Positions 20,584 to 28,611 of a stretch of DNA of 64,000 nt are shown piece by piece; positions within the stretch are counted from its first letter, which is position 1, and every line of letters begins with the position of its first letter. The stretch covers positions 62,001 through 126,000 of the forward strand of contig JAHBVY010000001.1 of assembly GCA_019637265.1 (NCBI GenBank), read 5' to 3'. A program made the position numbers and the translations under genes. The notes under the pieces are model-generated. The model had not been told where the DNA came from. It did not search any database and worked only from the letters and a program-made list of their open reading frames with translations. The stretch is from Polyangiaceae bacterium (lineage in GTDB: Bacteria; Myxococcota_A; Polyangia; Polyangiales; Polyangiaceae).

Positions 20584-22002
20584 TCAGCCGCGGTAGTCGT
20601 CGACCTCGATGTTGTAGCGCCGCATCCAGCGGTGCACTTGCATGCGCGCCTTACCCAGCTCGCGCCCGACGGCGGCGACGTTGCCGGCGTGGACGCGCAG
20701 CAGCTCGCGCAGGGTGTCTTCGTCCGGGGGTTGGGTGCGCGCGCTGCGCGGGCGCTCGGCGACCTCGGCGCGCACCGGCGCGAAGTCAGGGGGGACGCTC
20801 GAGAGCGACTCGCGGGTGAGCCCGTACTCGAGCATGGCTTCGGCGACCTGCGGTGGGAGATGATCGCCCTCCAAGCGGCTCCCGTCGACCAGCGCCACGC
20901 AGCGCTTCACGGCCGCCTCCAGCTCGCGCACGTTGTAGGGCCAATCGTAGTTGATGAGCCCCAGCATGAACTGGAACGAGGTGGTCAAATCGGGGCGGCC
21001 GTGGCGCTCCAGGAAGCGCCGCAGCAGCATGTAGATGTCCTCCTTGCGGTCCCGTAGCGGCGTGAGGCGCAGCTGGTACTCGTTCAGGCGCGCGAACAAA
21101 TCCTCGCGGAAAGCGCCGTCCTTCTGCAGGCGCCACAGGTCGCGGTGGGTGGCGCACACCACCCGCACGTCCACCGGCTCGGGGCTGGTGGCGCCGAGCG
21201 GGAACACCTCCTTCGACTGCAGCACGCGCAGCAGCTTGGCCTGCGCCAACAGCGGCATGTCGCCTATCTCGTCGAGCAGCAAGGTGCCGCCGCTCGCGGA
21301 GCGCACCAGGCCCGGCTTGTCGCGATCGGCGCCGCTGAACGCGCCGCGCTTGTAGCCGAACAGCTCGCTCTCGATCAGCTGCCCCGGGATGGCGGCGCAG
21401 TTGACCGCGCAGAACTTCCCGCGGCGCTCGCTCAGGCGATGGAGCTCCGAGGCGACCACCTCCTTGCCCGTCCCGCTCTCCCCGAACAGCATCACGCTGA
21501 GCGTGCTCGGGGCGATGCGCTCCACCTCGGCGGCCACGCGGTCCATCTGATGCCCGCCGACGAGCAAGCTGCGCTGCTGCGCCTGACGCTGCGCGCCCGC
21601 CACCATCTCACCGCTCAGGCGGTAGCGCGCGTAGAGCTCGGCGTGCTTCTCCACGAACTTCAGCAGCACGTCGCCGATGCGCACCTCCGCGCCGTGCTCC
21701 AGCGCCTGCTCCTGAATCCGCTGACCGTCCACCAGCGTCCCGTTGCGCGAGCCGAGATCGCGCAGCACCCAGCTGCCGCCCTCCCAGCGCACCGCGGCGT
21801 GACGGCGCGACACCGACTGCACCGGGATCGTGACGTCGACCTCTTCCTCGCGCCCGAGCACCTGCTCTTGACCACGGAGCGCCCAGCCGCCCGGCAGCTC
21901 CGCGTGCTCGTCGGCGTAGAGCAACGCGAAGCCCGCGGACACGCCGGTGCTCCGCGGATCTTGCCCGCCGAACTGCTGCATCGCGCCGGTGATGTTGCTC
22001 AT
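20584..22002 (-). CDS. FHA-domain sigma-54-dependent transcription activator
   Basis: A 472-aa enhancer-binding protein. An N-terminal FHA domain (LGREEEVDVTI, SVSRRHAAV, GSRNGTLVDG) reads phosphothreonine. The AAA+ domain has Walker A GESGTGKE, the sigma-54 loop as GAFSGA (usually GAFTGA), Walker B LLLDEIGDM and the arginine finger region RLNEYQLRLTPLRDR. A Fis-type helix-turn-helix closes the protein. The start is ATG 22002 with GGAGGT just upstream. This FHA-AAA-HTH layout is common in myxobacteria, where Ser/Thr kinases rather than histidine kinases supply the signal. The target genes are unknown; no clear -24/-12 site was found nearby. Confidence 0.92.
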   Translation of the reverse strand: MSNITGAMQQFGGQDPRSTGVSAGFALLYADEHAELPGGWALRGQEQVLGREEEVDVTIPVQSVSRRHAAVRWEGGSWVLRDLGSRNGTLVDGQRIQEQALEHGAEVRIGDVLLKFVEKHAELYARYRLSGEMVAGAQRQAQQRSLLVGGHQMDRVAAEVERIAPSTLSVMLFGESGTGKEVVASELHRLSERRGKFCAVNCAAIPGQLIESELFGYKRGAFSGADRDKPGLVRSASGGTLLLDEIGDMPLLAQAKLLRVLQSKEVFPLGATSPEPVDVRVVCATHRDLWRLQKDGAFREDLFARLNEYQLRLTPLRDRKEDIYMLLRRFLERHGRPDLTTSFQFMLGLINYDWPYNVRELEAAVKRCVALVDGSRLEGDHLPPQVAEAMLEYGLTRESLSSVPPDFAPVRAEVAERPRSARTQPPDEDTLRELLRVHAGNVAAVGRELGKARMQVHRWMRRYNIEVDDYRG

Positions 22003-22219
22003 GGACCTCCGCGGCACCCCGCCCCACGACCTTACCCTAGGAACCAGGTCACCTGGGGAGTTTCCCGAGCGCACAGCCACGCAGCGCCGCGCGTCCAACC
22101 CCCCGAAAAAACACGCGGGGCCGAGCTAGCTCCGTGCGGCGCGAATCCAACTCGAGCGCCCGGCGGCTTGGCTCGGCCGTTCACCGCGCGCGGCAGATGG
22201 CTTGTGGTAGGGGTCGCTC

Positions 22220-23104
22220 ATGTCCCAAGAGCGCATGAGGGTCGCCGTCGTTCAGCTGAACGCCAGCGAGGACGTGGAGGCCAACCTGGCGGCGCTGACG
22301 GCGCAGGTGGAGGCGGCCGCGGCGGACGGCGCCGAGCTGATCGGGCTGCCGGAGAACGCCACCTTCCTCGGCTCGGAGCAGCTGAAGTGCGAGCAGGCGG
22401 AGATCATCGGCGCGGGTGTTGGGGGCGCCGAGGGGGTCGCCGATCCGCGCGGTCCCGATCCGAGCAGCCCCGTGCAGGCGCGGCTCGCGGCCTTGGCGGC
22501 GCGCCACGGGGTGTACCTGCTAGTGGGTGGCGTGCCCGAGCACAGCGGCGATGAGTCGCGCCCTTACAACACCTCGGTCCTGTTCGACCGAAGCGGCGTC
22601 ACCCACGCGCGCTACCGCAAGATCCACCTGTTCGACATCGACCTGCCGGGCGGCGGTTCGCTGCGCGAGTCGCACGCCACCACCGGCGGCGATGAGGTGG
22701 TGGTGACCGAGGTGGTGAGCCGCGCCGGGCGCCGCTGCAAGCTCGGCCTCTCCGTCTGCTACGACCTTCGCTTCCCGGAGCTTTACCGCGCGCAGGTCGC
22801 GGCGGGGGCGGAGATCTTGACGGTGCCCGCCGCGTTCACCGCGCAGACGGGCCCGGCGCACTGGCGGGTGCTGCTCCGCGCCCGCGCGATCGAGAACCAG
22901 TGCTGGCTGCTGGCGCCCGCGCAGTGGGGCAAGCACCCGCGGGATCGAGCGTCCCACGGGCACGCGATGATCGTGGATCCGTGGGGCACCGTGGTCGCCG
23001 AGTGTTCGGAGGGGGTTGGGTTCGCCGCAGCCACCCTGGACTTCAGTTATCAACACCAGGTGCGCTCGCGCCTGCCCTGCCTGAGCCACCGTCGCTTGCC
23101 GTGA
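22220..23104 (+). CDS. Nitrilase-superfamily amidohydrolase (Nit1-like)
   Basis: A 294-aa carbon-nitrogen hydrolase with a complete catalytic triad: E45 (GLPENATF), K134 (RYRKIHLFD) and C180 (LGLSVCYDLRFPELYR). The spacing and the KIHLFDID and CYDLRFPEL motifs match the Nit1/NitA branch, whose members remove the amide group from deaminated glutathione; omega-amidase is the nearest alternative. It is cytosolic, with no signal peptide. It stands alone, divergent from the sigma-54 activator gene. Confidence 0.88.
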   Translation: MSQERMRVAVVQLNASEDVEANLAALTAQVEAAAADGAELIGLPENATFLGSEQLKCEQAEIIGAGVGGAEGVADPRGPDPSSPVQARLAALAARHGVYLLVGGVPEHSGDESRPYNTSVLFDRSGVTHARYRKIHLFDIDLPGGGSLRESHATTGGDEVVVTEVVSRAGRRCKLGLSVCYDLRFPELYRAQVAAGAEILTVPAAFTAQTGPAHWRVLLRARAIENQCWLLAPAQWGKHPRDRASHGHAMIVDPWGTVVAECSEGVGFAAATLDFSYQHQVRSRLPCLSHRRLP

Positions 23105-23166
23105 GGCGCGGCGCAGGAGCCGTCAGCGCACCGCGCCCGCGCGATACACCGCGTGAGGTGCTCAGC

Positions 23167-23324
23167 AATCATGAGCTAAACGGACCAGCGTCCGCGAGCG
23201 CCGTCCGACGCGTTCAGGAATCGTAAGCCAAACGAACCACCGCCGCGCCCGTTGGGGTCGTGAGCTGAGCGAGCCGTCGCGGCGCCGTCTGCCGTGACCG
23301 TAAGCCAAACGAACCGTCGCCGCG
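23167..23324. repeat. Four imperfect ~29-bp direct repeats
   Basis: Related units lie at 23167-23196, 23219-23247, 23257-23285 and 23296-23324. Units 2 and 4 share CGTAAGCCAAACGAACC followed by a CGCCGCG end; units 1 and 3 are more diverged. Spacing is uneven (about 38-52 bp). They fill most of the gap between the convergent nitrilase-family and MerR-TPR genes. Confidence 0.7.
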
Positions 23325-23335
23325 CTGCGCGCGCC

Positions 23336-24373
23336 TCACAGGTGGCGCTTGGCGATCTCGGTCCAGGTGCCGCTCGGCTCGAGGGCGATGTAGTCGCGCC
23401 AGAAGGGGCGGGCGCGCTCGGGTGCGCCCGTCTGCTCGAAGGCCATCGCCAGGTTGAAGTAGGCGTCCGAGAAGGTGGGGTCCGCCGAGATGGCGCCCTG
23501 AAATAGCGGGATGGCTTTGTCTGGCTCGCCGCGCTCGAGCATCACGTAGCCGAGGTTGTACTGAGCCTCCGGCTGGCGCGCGTCGATCTGCAGCGCCTTG
23601 CGGTACAGCGTTTCGGCGCCGGGGGCGTCGTGGCGCCGGAAGCGGATGTTGCCGAGGTTCGTGTAGGCGATGGCGAGCCACGGGTCGAGCTCGATGGCGC
23701 GGGTGTAGAGCGCCTCCGCCTCGTCCATCGTGGACGGGTCCTCGTCGATCTGGCTCGCCTGCAGGTAGAGCTCGTAGGCGGTGCGCGCGCGCTCACGCCC
23801 GGCGTTGGGGCGCAGCACGCGCACCACGTCGTCGCGCAGCGCCTTCACCTCGAGGTCGAGCACCATCTGCCCGGTGAGCGGCTCGAACGCGCCCTCCTCC
23901 GCGCGCACCACCAGGCTCCGCCCGTCGCTGACGATGCGCAGCTCGGACAGCGGACGCGACACCTGAGGCAGCGACTGGCGCAGCGCGGCGACGGCGCGCG
24001 TGACGTCGCGCAGGCGCACGCGCTGCGCGAGCAGCGTCTGCGCGGTGCGCAGCGCGATCACGTCTTGGAAGGTGTAGGCGCGGCGCCCGCCGCGCCGCCC
24101 CGAGGGTGACACCACGCCATTCTTGTCGAGGGTGCGCAGGCGCCCGGGGCTCATCTGGAGCAGCCGCGCGATCTCCGCGCGCGTGAACTGATCGGAGAGC
24201 GGCTCACGACCGGCGCTCACCGTGTCCTCGCCGCACGCGGCGTCAGAGCCCGCGGCGCCCCCGTCCGCAGCCTGCGCCTTCATGCGCCCGCCGCCAGGGC
24301 CGAACACCACGCGGATCAGCTTCCCCTCGGACGGCTTGCGTTTGCGATCGGTGCTCCGCTTACGGCCAGCCAT
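23336..24373 (-). CDS. MerR-type helix-turn-helix regulator with TPR domain
   Basis: A 345-aa protein. The first ~60 residues are basic and Gly/Ala-rich. Residues ~62-130 form a MerR-like winged helix (FTRAEIARLLQMSPGRLRTLDKNG, then GRRAYTFQDVIALRTAQ). A middle segment (QMVLDLEVKAL) links to four or five tetratricopeptide repeats (YTRAIELDPWLAIAYTNLGN, LYRKALQIDARQPEAQYNLG and following). No effector-binding domain is present, so the TPRs probably bind a partner protein. The start ATG 24373 gives the basic N-terminus; a longer reading is possible. A 10-bp inverted repeat lies ~170 bp upstream and may be an operator. Confidence 0.82.
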   Translation of the reverse strand: MAGRKRSTDRKRKPSEGKLIRVVFGPGGGRMKAQAADGGAAGSDAACGEDTVSAGREPLSDQFTRAEIARLLQMSPGRLRTLDKNGVVSPSGRRGGRRAYTFQDVIALRTAQTLLAQRVRLRDVTRAVAALRQSLPQVSRPLSELRIVSDGRSLVVRAEEGAFEPLTGQMVLDLEVKALRDDVVRVLRPNAGRERARTAYELYLQASQIDEDPSTMDEAEALYTRAIELDPWLAIAYTNLGNIRFRRHDAPGAETLYRKALQIDARQPEAQYNLGYVMLERGEPDKAIPLFQGAISADPTFSDAYFNLAMAFEQTGAPERARPFWRDYIALEPSGTWTEIAKRHL

Positions 24374-24544
24374 GCGTCTCTCGAACCCGTCTCGTGTCTC
24401 AGCCGCGCCAGCTGTGGCGCCGCAACCCCTCGCATCAATTCCTTGTCTCACCCCTCGGTGTCAAGCGTCGCTTGCAACGCGCGGCCACGCTCGGAGATGG
24501 CGCAGGTTTTCGCGCTGTTACGTCCTGCGAGCTGGGGGTTGACG

Positions 24545-24571
24545 CGCGCGTGAGATCGGACCTCACGCGCG
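24545..24571. promoter_or_regulatory. Inverted repeat upstream of the MerR-TPR gene
   Basis: CGCGCGTGAG at 24545-24554 pairs perfectly with CTCACGCGCG at 24562-24571 over a 7-nt loop. It is 172 bp upstream of the MerR-TPR start and could be its operator or the end of a leader. No T run is present. Confidence 0.5.
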
Positions 24572-24770
24572 AGGTCGCGCTCGATCTCGCGCGTGGCCGG
24601 CGCCTGAGGGCGTGCGCGCGTCGGGCGTGTTTTTACGCTGGAACAGCGGATGAGTCGTTTATATGCATATGGAAATGAGCACTTCGTAGGGATGACGACC
24701 GTCTCCATGGGCCCGGCGCGCCAGCGGCAGGTGCTCGGCATCCGCCGCCTCACGACGAGCGGCGCGCCGA

Positions 24771-24998
24771 GTGGTTCCGTGCGGTCGCGCCATGGGCTGG
24801 ATCGAGGACCGCGGGTGCTCGAGTGGTCATCCAGCAGCGCCGCATCGCGGCTCACTCCGACTGACTGCGGAGGGGTGTGGGCTCGCGCGTCGTCGTCCTG
24901 ATTCCGTGCGGTCGTGGCTGGCGCGCCACCATCCTCCGGGTGGTTCCGTGGGGTTGCGTCTGACAGGGTGGTTCCGTGGGGTCGTGACTGGCGCGCGG
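24771..24998. repeat. Four copies of a GGTTCCGTGSGGTCGTG direct repeat
   Basis: Copies are at 24771-24791, 24901-24927, 24938-24958 and 24966-24998. The last two are 28 bp apart and share GGGTGGTTCCGTGGGGT; the second and fourth share the following ctggcgcgc. They lie in non-coding DNA. Confidence 0.7.
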
Positions 24999-25152
24999 TC
25001 GATCGACGAGGCGGTGGCGCGCGCTGGGTGCGGTCCTCGCGGCGCGGAGCGGCTCTGGTGCAGAGCGTCCGTGGGGCGGCTCGCCCAGGCTCGGCGACTT
25101 GCTTGGCCCAACGGAGCAGCGCCCTCTAAGCTCCGCTCAGCGAAGGAGCCCT

Positions 25153-25464
25153 ATGGCAGGTGTAACGGAGCGCAGGCAGCACAAGATGTTCGTCACTCGG
25201 AACACGGAGTACCACTTCCGTGGGCCCGTCTGCGTCGGCGTACGCGACCGCCGCACGGGGAGCTGGTTGTCGTCGCACCTGGCGCAAGGGCGCCAGCTGA
25301 GCGGTGCCGTGCGGTTCCACCAAAACGGTGCGGCCGTGCCCGTCGCGGGTGAGCCTGAGGTGGGGGAGGCGCTCTACTTCGGCGAGGGCGGGCGCGATCT
25401 GGTGACGAGCGCGTTGTGCGCCGTCGAGCGTCCCGCCAAGGCGGCGCTGGCGCACTACCTCTGA
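25153..25464 (+). CDS. Small conserved-looking protein of unknown function
   Basis: A 103-aa soluble protein. ATG 25153 has GAAGGAG at the right distance. It contains a YHFRGPVCVGVRDRRTG segment and a regular pattern of short strands, but no recognised domain, cysteine pair or membrane segment. It precedes the FHA/CpaF-like gene by 180 bp on the same strand and could share its promoter. Confidence 0.65.
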   Translation: MAGVTERRQHKMFVTRNTEYHFRGPVCVGVRDRRTGSWLSSHLAQGRQLSGAVRFHQNGAAVPVAGEPEVGEALYFGEGGRDLVTSALCAVERPAKAALAHYL

Positions 25465-25647
25465 GCCAGCCTCCGCCGCGCGCTCGGCCATCGCTGCTCT
25501 CGGCGGCCGCGCTGTCGGTGGCGGCGCTGTCAGCGAAGCCGCCGGTTCGGCCTTGCTACGGCCCTGATATCTAAGGAGGATGTAGCTGTCCCTCGATGGG
25601 CGACGGCCGCGAAGCGGCGGCGCCCGGCTCGAGGCGATCGCGTCACG

Positions 25648-27699
25648 GTGCGCGTTGCTCCTCCTCGTACCCTCTCCCCACCCCTGAGTATCGACGTGGC
25701 AGCGCCCAACCCGAACAGCCCAACCTCGTTCGCCATCGTGATCAGCGAGAAGGGGGGAGCCGAGCGTCGGCAGACGTTCGATCGCACCGAGGTGCGCGTG
25801 GGTCGCGTCCAGGGCAACGAGCTGATGCTGCCGAAGGGCAACGTGTCGAAGCGGCACGCGCAGCTCGCGCTCCGTGATGGCAACTTCACCATCACGGATC
25901 TCAACAGCACCAACGGCACCTACGTCAACCGGCGGCGCATCACCCAGGCGACCGTCGTCCGCGCGGGCGATCGCATCTACATCGGTGACTTCGTGCTGCG
26001 CATCGAGCTGGCGGACGGCGCTGAGGACGCGCCGCCCGCCAGCAGCAGCCGCAGCGAGTCGAGCGGCGACCCGCTCACCCCCGGGCGCGAGCCGATCGGC
26101 GTGGAGGAGTCGTCGGGCGCCTTCGAGCCCGCCGTCGTCTCGCCGGAGGCCTCTGCTCCGGAGATCACTGGTTCGTCACCTGGGCTGTCCAGTCCTGGTG
26201 AGCGGGCCAGCGTGCCGCCCGCGCCTCCGCCGTTCCCCGCGGCGCCGCTGCGCTCACCGCACGGCACCTTGCTCCACCATGGGGGAGTCCCGCCCGCGCC
26301 TAGTGCCCACTTGGCGCCGCCGGCGCCCAGCGCACGCCCGGCGCCGCCGGACCTGCCGTCCGGCCCGCAGTCGTCGTCCTCGTCCGAGGCGCAGGAGCTG
26401 TCTTCGAGCGATCGCAGCGCGCCGCGTCCGCGCGAGTGGGTGCTCGAGGCTGCCACGCTGGCGCACCGAGCCGGGCTCCGCGCGCTGGTCCAGCGAGTGA
26501 CCGACACGATCGGCGCGGCGACGCTGCTCGAGCCGTTCGACGACAACCAGCGGCAACGGATGGAGCCCGCTTTCCTGATGGCGGTGAGCACGCTGCGCAG
26601 TCAGGGGGCGCTGAAGGAGCTCGATGAGGAGCGGCTGCTCGGCGACGCGCGGGCGGAGCTGTTCGGGCTCGGCCCGCTGGGCCCGCTGCTGAGCGACGAG
26701 GACATCACCGAGGTGCACGTGCTCGGTCACGGCCAGCTGGTGGTGGAGTCGGGCGCTGGGCGTCGCGCGGTGGAGCCGCCGTTCTCCTCGGAGGAGTCGC
26801 TCGAGCGCGCCATCGTGCGGCTCGCGCGGCTGAGCGGGCGCGAGGCGCTGGCGGCCGAGGTGACGCTCGAGCGCCAGCTCCCCACGGGCTTCAAGCTGCG
26901 CGCGGTGCGCGGGGGCCTGGCCGGAGGTCGCTCGCTGCTCACCCTGAAGCGGCCGCGGTGCGTCACGGCGGTGGTCGATGAGCTGGTCCGCCGCGGCACG
27001 GTGTCTCGCGCCATCGCGACCTTCCTGCGCCACGCGGTGCAGGGGGGCGCCAACGTCTTGGTGGTGGGCGCGCGCGACGCACGCGCAGCGGACCTGCTCG
27101 GCGCGCTGGCTCAGCTGAGCGACGCGCACTGGGTGGTGGTGGCGGAGGGCAGCGAGCTGCTCCCGGGGGATCCGCGCGTCACCCGGCTGAGCCTCGCTTC
27201 GGACACCGCCGATCTGCAGCACATCGTCAGCCTGGTGAGCGATCTGAGCGGTACTCGCCTGCTGGTGGAGGACTTGAACGGGCCGCTGGCGGTCGCGGTC
27301 CTCGATCGCCTGGTCGCGGGCGGCTCGGGGCTCATCGCGTCGGTCACCGCGGGCAGCTTGGAGCAGGCGTTCGGGCGCCTGACCAGTCAGCTGATGAGCC
27401 ACGCCGGGGTGCCCTTGGCGGCGGCGCGGCAGCAGGCGGCGCAGGCCTTCGACCTGGTGGTGGAGGTGGCGCGCCTGCGGGATCAGCGCACCCGCGTGCT
27501 GCGGGTCGCCGAGCCCGCGGGGTTCGCGCAGGGGGGCGAGCTCGAGGAGCTGTTCACCTTCACCTTCCAGCGCACGGCCGCGGGCGGCGCGGTGGAGGGG
27601 ACCTTCAGCGCCACCGGGGTGGTGCCGCGGGTCGCGCAAGAGCTGATCGCGCGCGGCGTCCCGCTGGATCTCGGCTCGTTCACCCGCGGCCAGCGTTAG
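25648..27699 (+). CDS. FHA domain fused to a degenerate CpaF-like secretion ATPase
   Basis: A 683-aa protein. The FHA domain is at residues ~27-118 (RVGRVQGNEL, VSKRHAQL, LNSTNGTYVN). A Pro/Ser/Ala linker (~125-265) leads to a CpaF/TadA-type domain: LGPLLSDEDITEVHVLG and LPTGFKLRAVRGGL are clear family landmarks. The nucleotide site is destroyed: the Walker A position reads VVGARDARAAD instead of GGTGSGKTT, the Walker B region reads VEDLNGP instead of GExRGxE, and the His box TVHANS reads SVTAGS. It should not hydrolyse ATP and may be a phosphothreonine-reading scaffold for a secretion or pilus machine. The start is GTG 25648 or GTG 25696; neither has a good ribosome site. Confidence 0.82.
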   Translation: MRVAPPRTLSPPLSIDVAAPNPNSPTSFAIVISEKGGAERRQTFDRTEVRVGRVQGNELMLPKGNVSKRHAQLALRDGNFTITDLNSTNGTYVNRRRITQATVVRAGDRIYIGDFVLRIELADGAEDAPPASSSRSESSGDPLTPGREPIGVEESSGAFEPAVVSPEASAPEITGSSPGLSSPGERASVPPAPPPFPAAPLRSPHGTLLHHGGVPPAPSAHLAPPAPSARPAPPDLPSGPQSSSSSEAQELSSSDRSAPRPREWVLEAATLAHRAGLRALVQRVTDTIGAATLLEPFDDNQRQRMEPAFLMAVSTLRSQGALKELDEERLLGDARAELFGLGPLGPLLSDEDITEVHVLGHGQLVVESGAGRRAVEPPFSSEESLERAIVRLARLSGREALAAEVTLERQLPTGFKLRAVRGGLAGGRSLLTLKRPRCVTAVVDELVRRGTVSRAIATFLRHAVQGGANVLVVGARDARAADLLGALAQLSDAHWVVVAEGSELLPGDPRVTRLSLASDTADLQHIVSLVSDLSGTRLLVEDLNGPLAVAVLDRLVAGGSGLIASVTAGSLEQAFGRLTSQLMSHAGVPLAAARQQAAQAFDLVVEVARLRDQRTRVLRVAEPAGFAQGGELEELFTFTFQRTAAGGAVEGTFSATGVVPRVAQELIARGVPLDLGSFTRGQR

Positions 27700-27828
27700 T
27701 CACGTGAGCTGACGGGAGACGCTCGGCGCCGTGCAGCTCGGCGGGCAGCGGACGCACGGCGCTGGGTTCTGCCTTGGAGCGCCGCGCACCGTTCCCCAAC
27801 CCCCCCCAAAAAAAACGCTCAAGCATAA

Positions 27829-27882
27829 TCAGGTTACCTGACGTGGTGCCTCAGCGCATGGCTTCCGTCAGGCTATCTGACG
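27829..27882. repeat. Two intergenic palindromes of the CGTYAG-CTRACG family
   Basis: TCAGGTTACCTGA (27829-27841) is a perfect palindrome around one base; CGTCAGGCTATCTGACG (27866-27882) has 6-bp arms. Both lie between the convergent FHA/ATPase-like and def genes, after a C8A8 run at 27800-27815. Confidence 0.65.
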
Positions 27883-27909
27883 TGCCCACGCCTCCCCGGC
27901 GAGGCAGCC

Positions 27910-28410
27910 TCAGGCGCGCGCTTGGTTCACTTTGCGGCTGAACAGGCGCTTCTTGATCGGGTTCAGCTTGTCGATCATCAGCACGCCGTTCAGGTGGTCG
28001 TTCTCGTGTTGGATGGCGACGGCGAGCAGCCCATCGGCCTCGAGCTCGAAGGCCTTCCCATGGGCGTCTTGAGCGCGCACCCGCACGTGCTCCGCGCGCT
28101 TCACCGTCTCCGTGGCGCCGGGGAAGGACAGGCAGCCCTCCTCCCACTGCTGGGTGCCGTCCAGCGAGAGGATCTCCGGGTTGATGAACACCATGAGATC
28201 GCTCGGCTCGTCTTCCCCCGCGATGTCGATCACGAAGATCCGCTTGGAGACGCCGATTTGCGGCGCGGCCAGGCCAACGCCCGGCGCGTCGTACATCGTC
28301 TCCGCCATGTCCTCCACCAGCTGACGCAGGGAGTCGTCGAACACCGTGACCGGCTCGCCCACCTCGCGCAGCCGTGGATCGGGGAACTCGAGGATCTCGC
28401 GAATGGCCAT
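27910..28410 (-). CDS. def: Peptide deformylase
   Basis: A 166-aa metalloenzyme that removes the formyl group from new proteins. The three family motifs are intact: GVGLAAPQ (44-51), EGCLSFPG with metal ligand C93, and QHENDHLNG with H135, catalytic E136 and H139. The start ATG 28410 gives the usual MAIREILEFPDPRL N-terminus; no strong ribosome site is visible. It lies 201 bp downstream of ribD on the same strand. Confidence 0.96.
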   Translation of the reverse strand: MAIREILEFPDPRLREVGEPVTVFDDSLRQLVEDMAETMYDAPGVGLAAPQIGVSKRIFVIDIAGEDEPSDLMVFINPEILSLDGTQQWEEGCLSFPGATETVKRAEHVRVRAQDAHGKAFELEADGLLAVAIQHENDHLNGVLMIDKLNPIKKRLFSRKVNQARA

Positions 28411-28530
28411 GAGAAAAGCCAACCTAACACCGCGCTCTGCCCCTCGCAACGGAGCGGCTCGCGAGCCCAGCTCTCCACTTGCGTCCACTGTGCTCCGTTT
28501 GCGTTTGTGTTTACGTCTGCGCTCCACTCG

Positions 28531-28569
28531 CGCCCAGCGCCTGCGCCCAGCGCCTGCGCTCTGCACCTG
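28531..28569. repeat. 13-bp tandem repeat, three copies
   Basis: CGCCCAGCGCCTG occurs at 28531-28543 and 28544-28556, followed by a variant (cgctctgcacctg) at 28557-28569, in the 200-bp gap between ribD and def. Confidence 0.7.
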
Positions 28570-28611
28570 AGTAGGGCGGCTTGAAACCGGCCTCCACGGA
28601 GCGCGATGGCG

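Larger units (their letters stand above)
24374..25152. other. Gene-poor region with direct repeats and a strong hairpin
   Basis: About 780 bp without a convincing gene. It holds the 10-bp-stem hairpin at 24545-24571 and four copies of a GGTTCCGTGSGG-type repeat between 24771 and 24998. A short AT-rich patch lies near 24655-24670. The short reading frames here lack ribosome sites and family features. Confidence 0.65.

Noticed and set aside
23167-24998. Direct repeats at 23.2 and 24.8 kb as a CRISPR array
   Set aside because: Units are diverged, spacing is irregular and no cas gene is in the window.
25573-25598. Strong ribosome site AAGGAGG followed by ATG 25596
   Set aside because: The ATG is 17 nt away and opens a frame that is out of register with the FHA domain and gives a low-complexity product; it may be a remnant or a leader, but nothing supports a gene.
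26254-27639. Minus-strand open frame (about 460 codons) opposite the FHA/CpaF-like gene
   Set aside because: Composition is typical of a GC-rich shadow (Arg, His, Gln-rich) while the plus strand shows FHA and CpaF landmarks.
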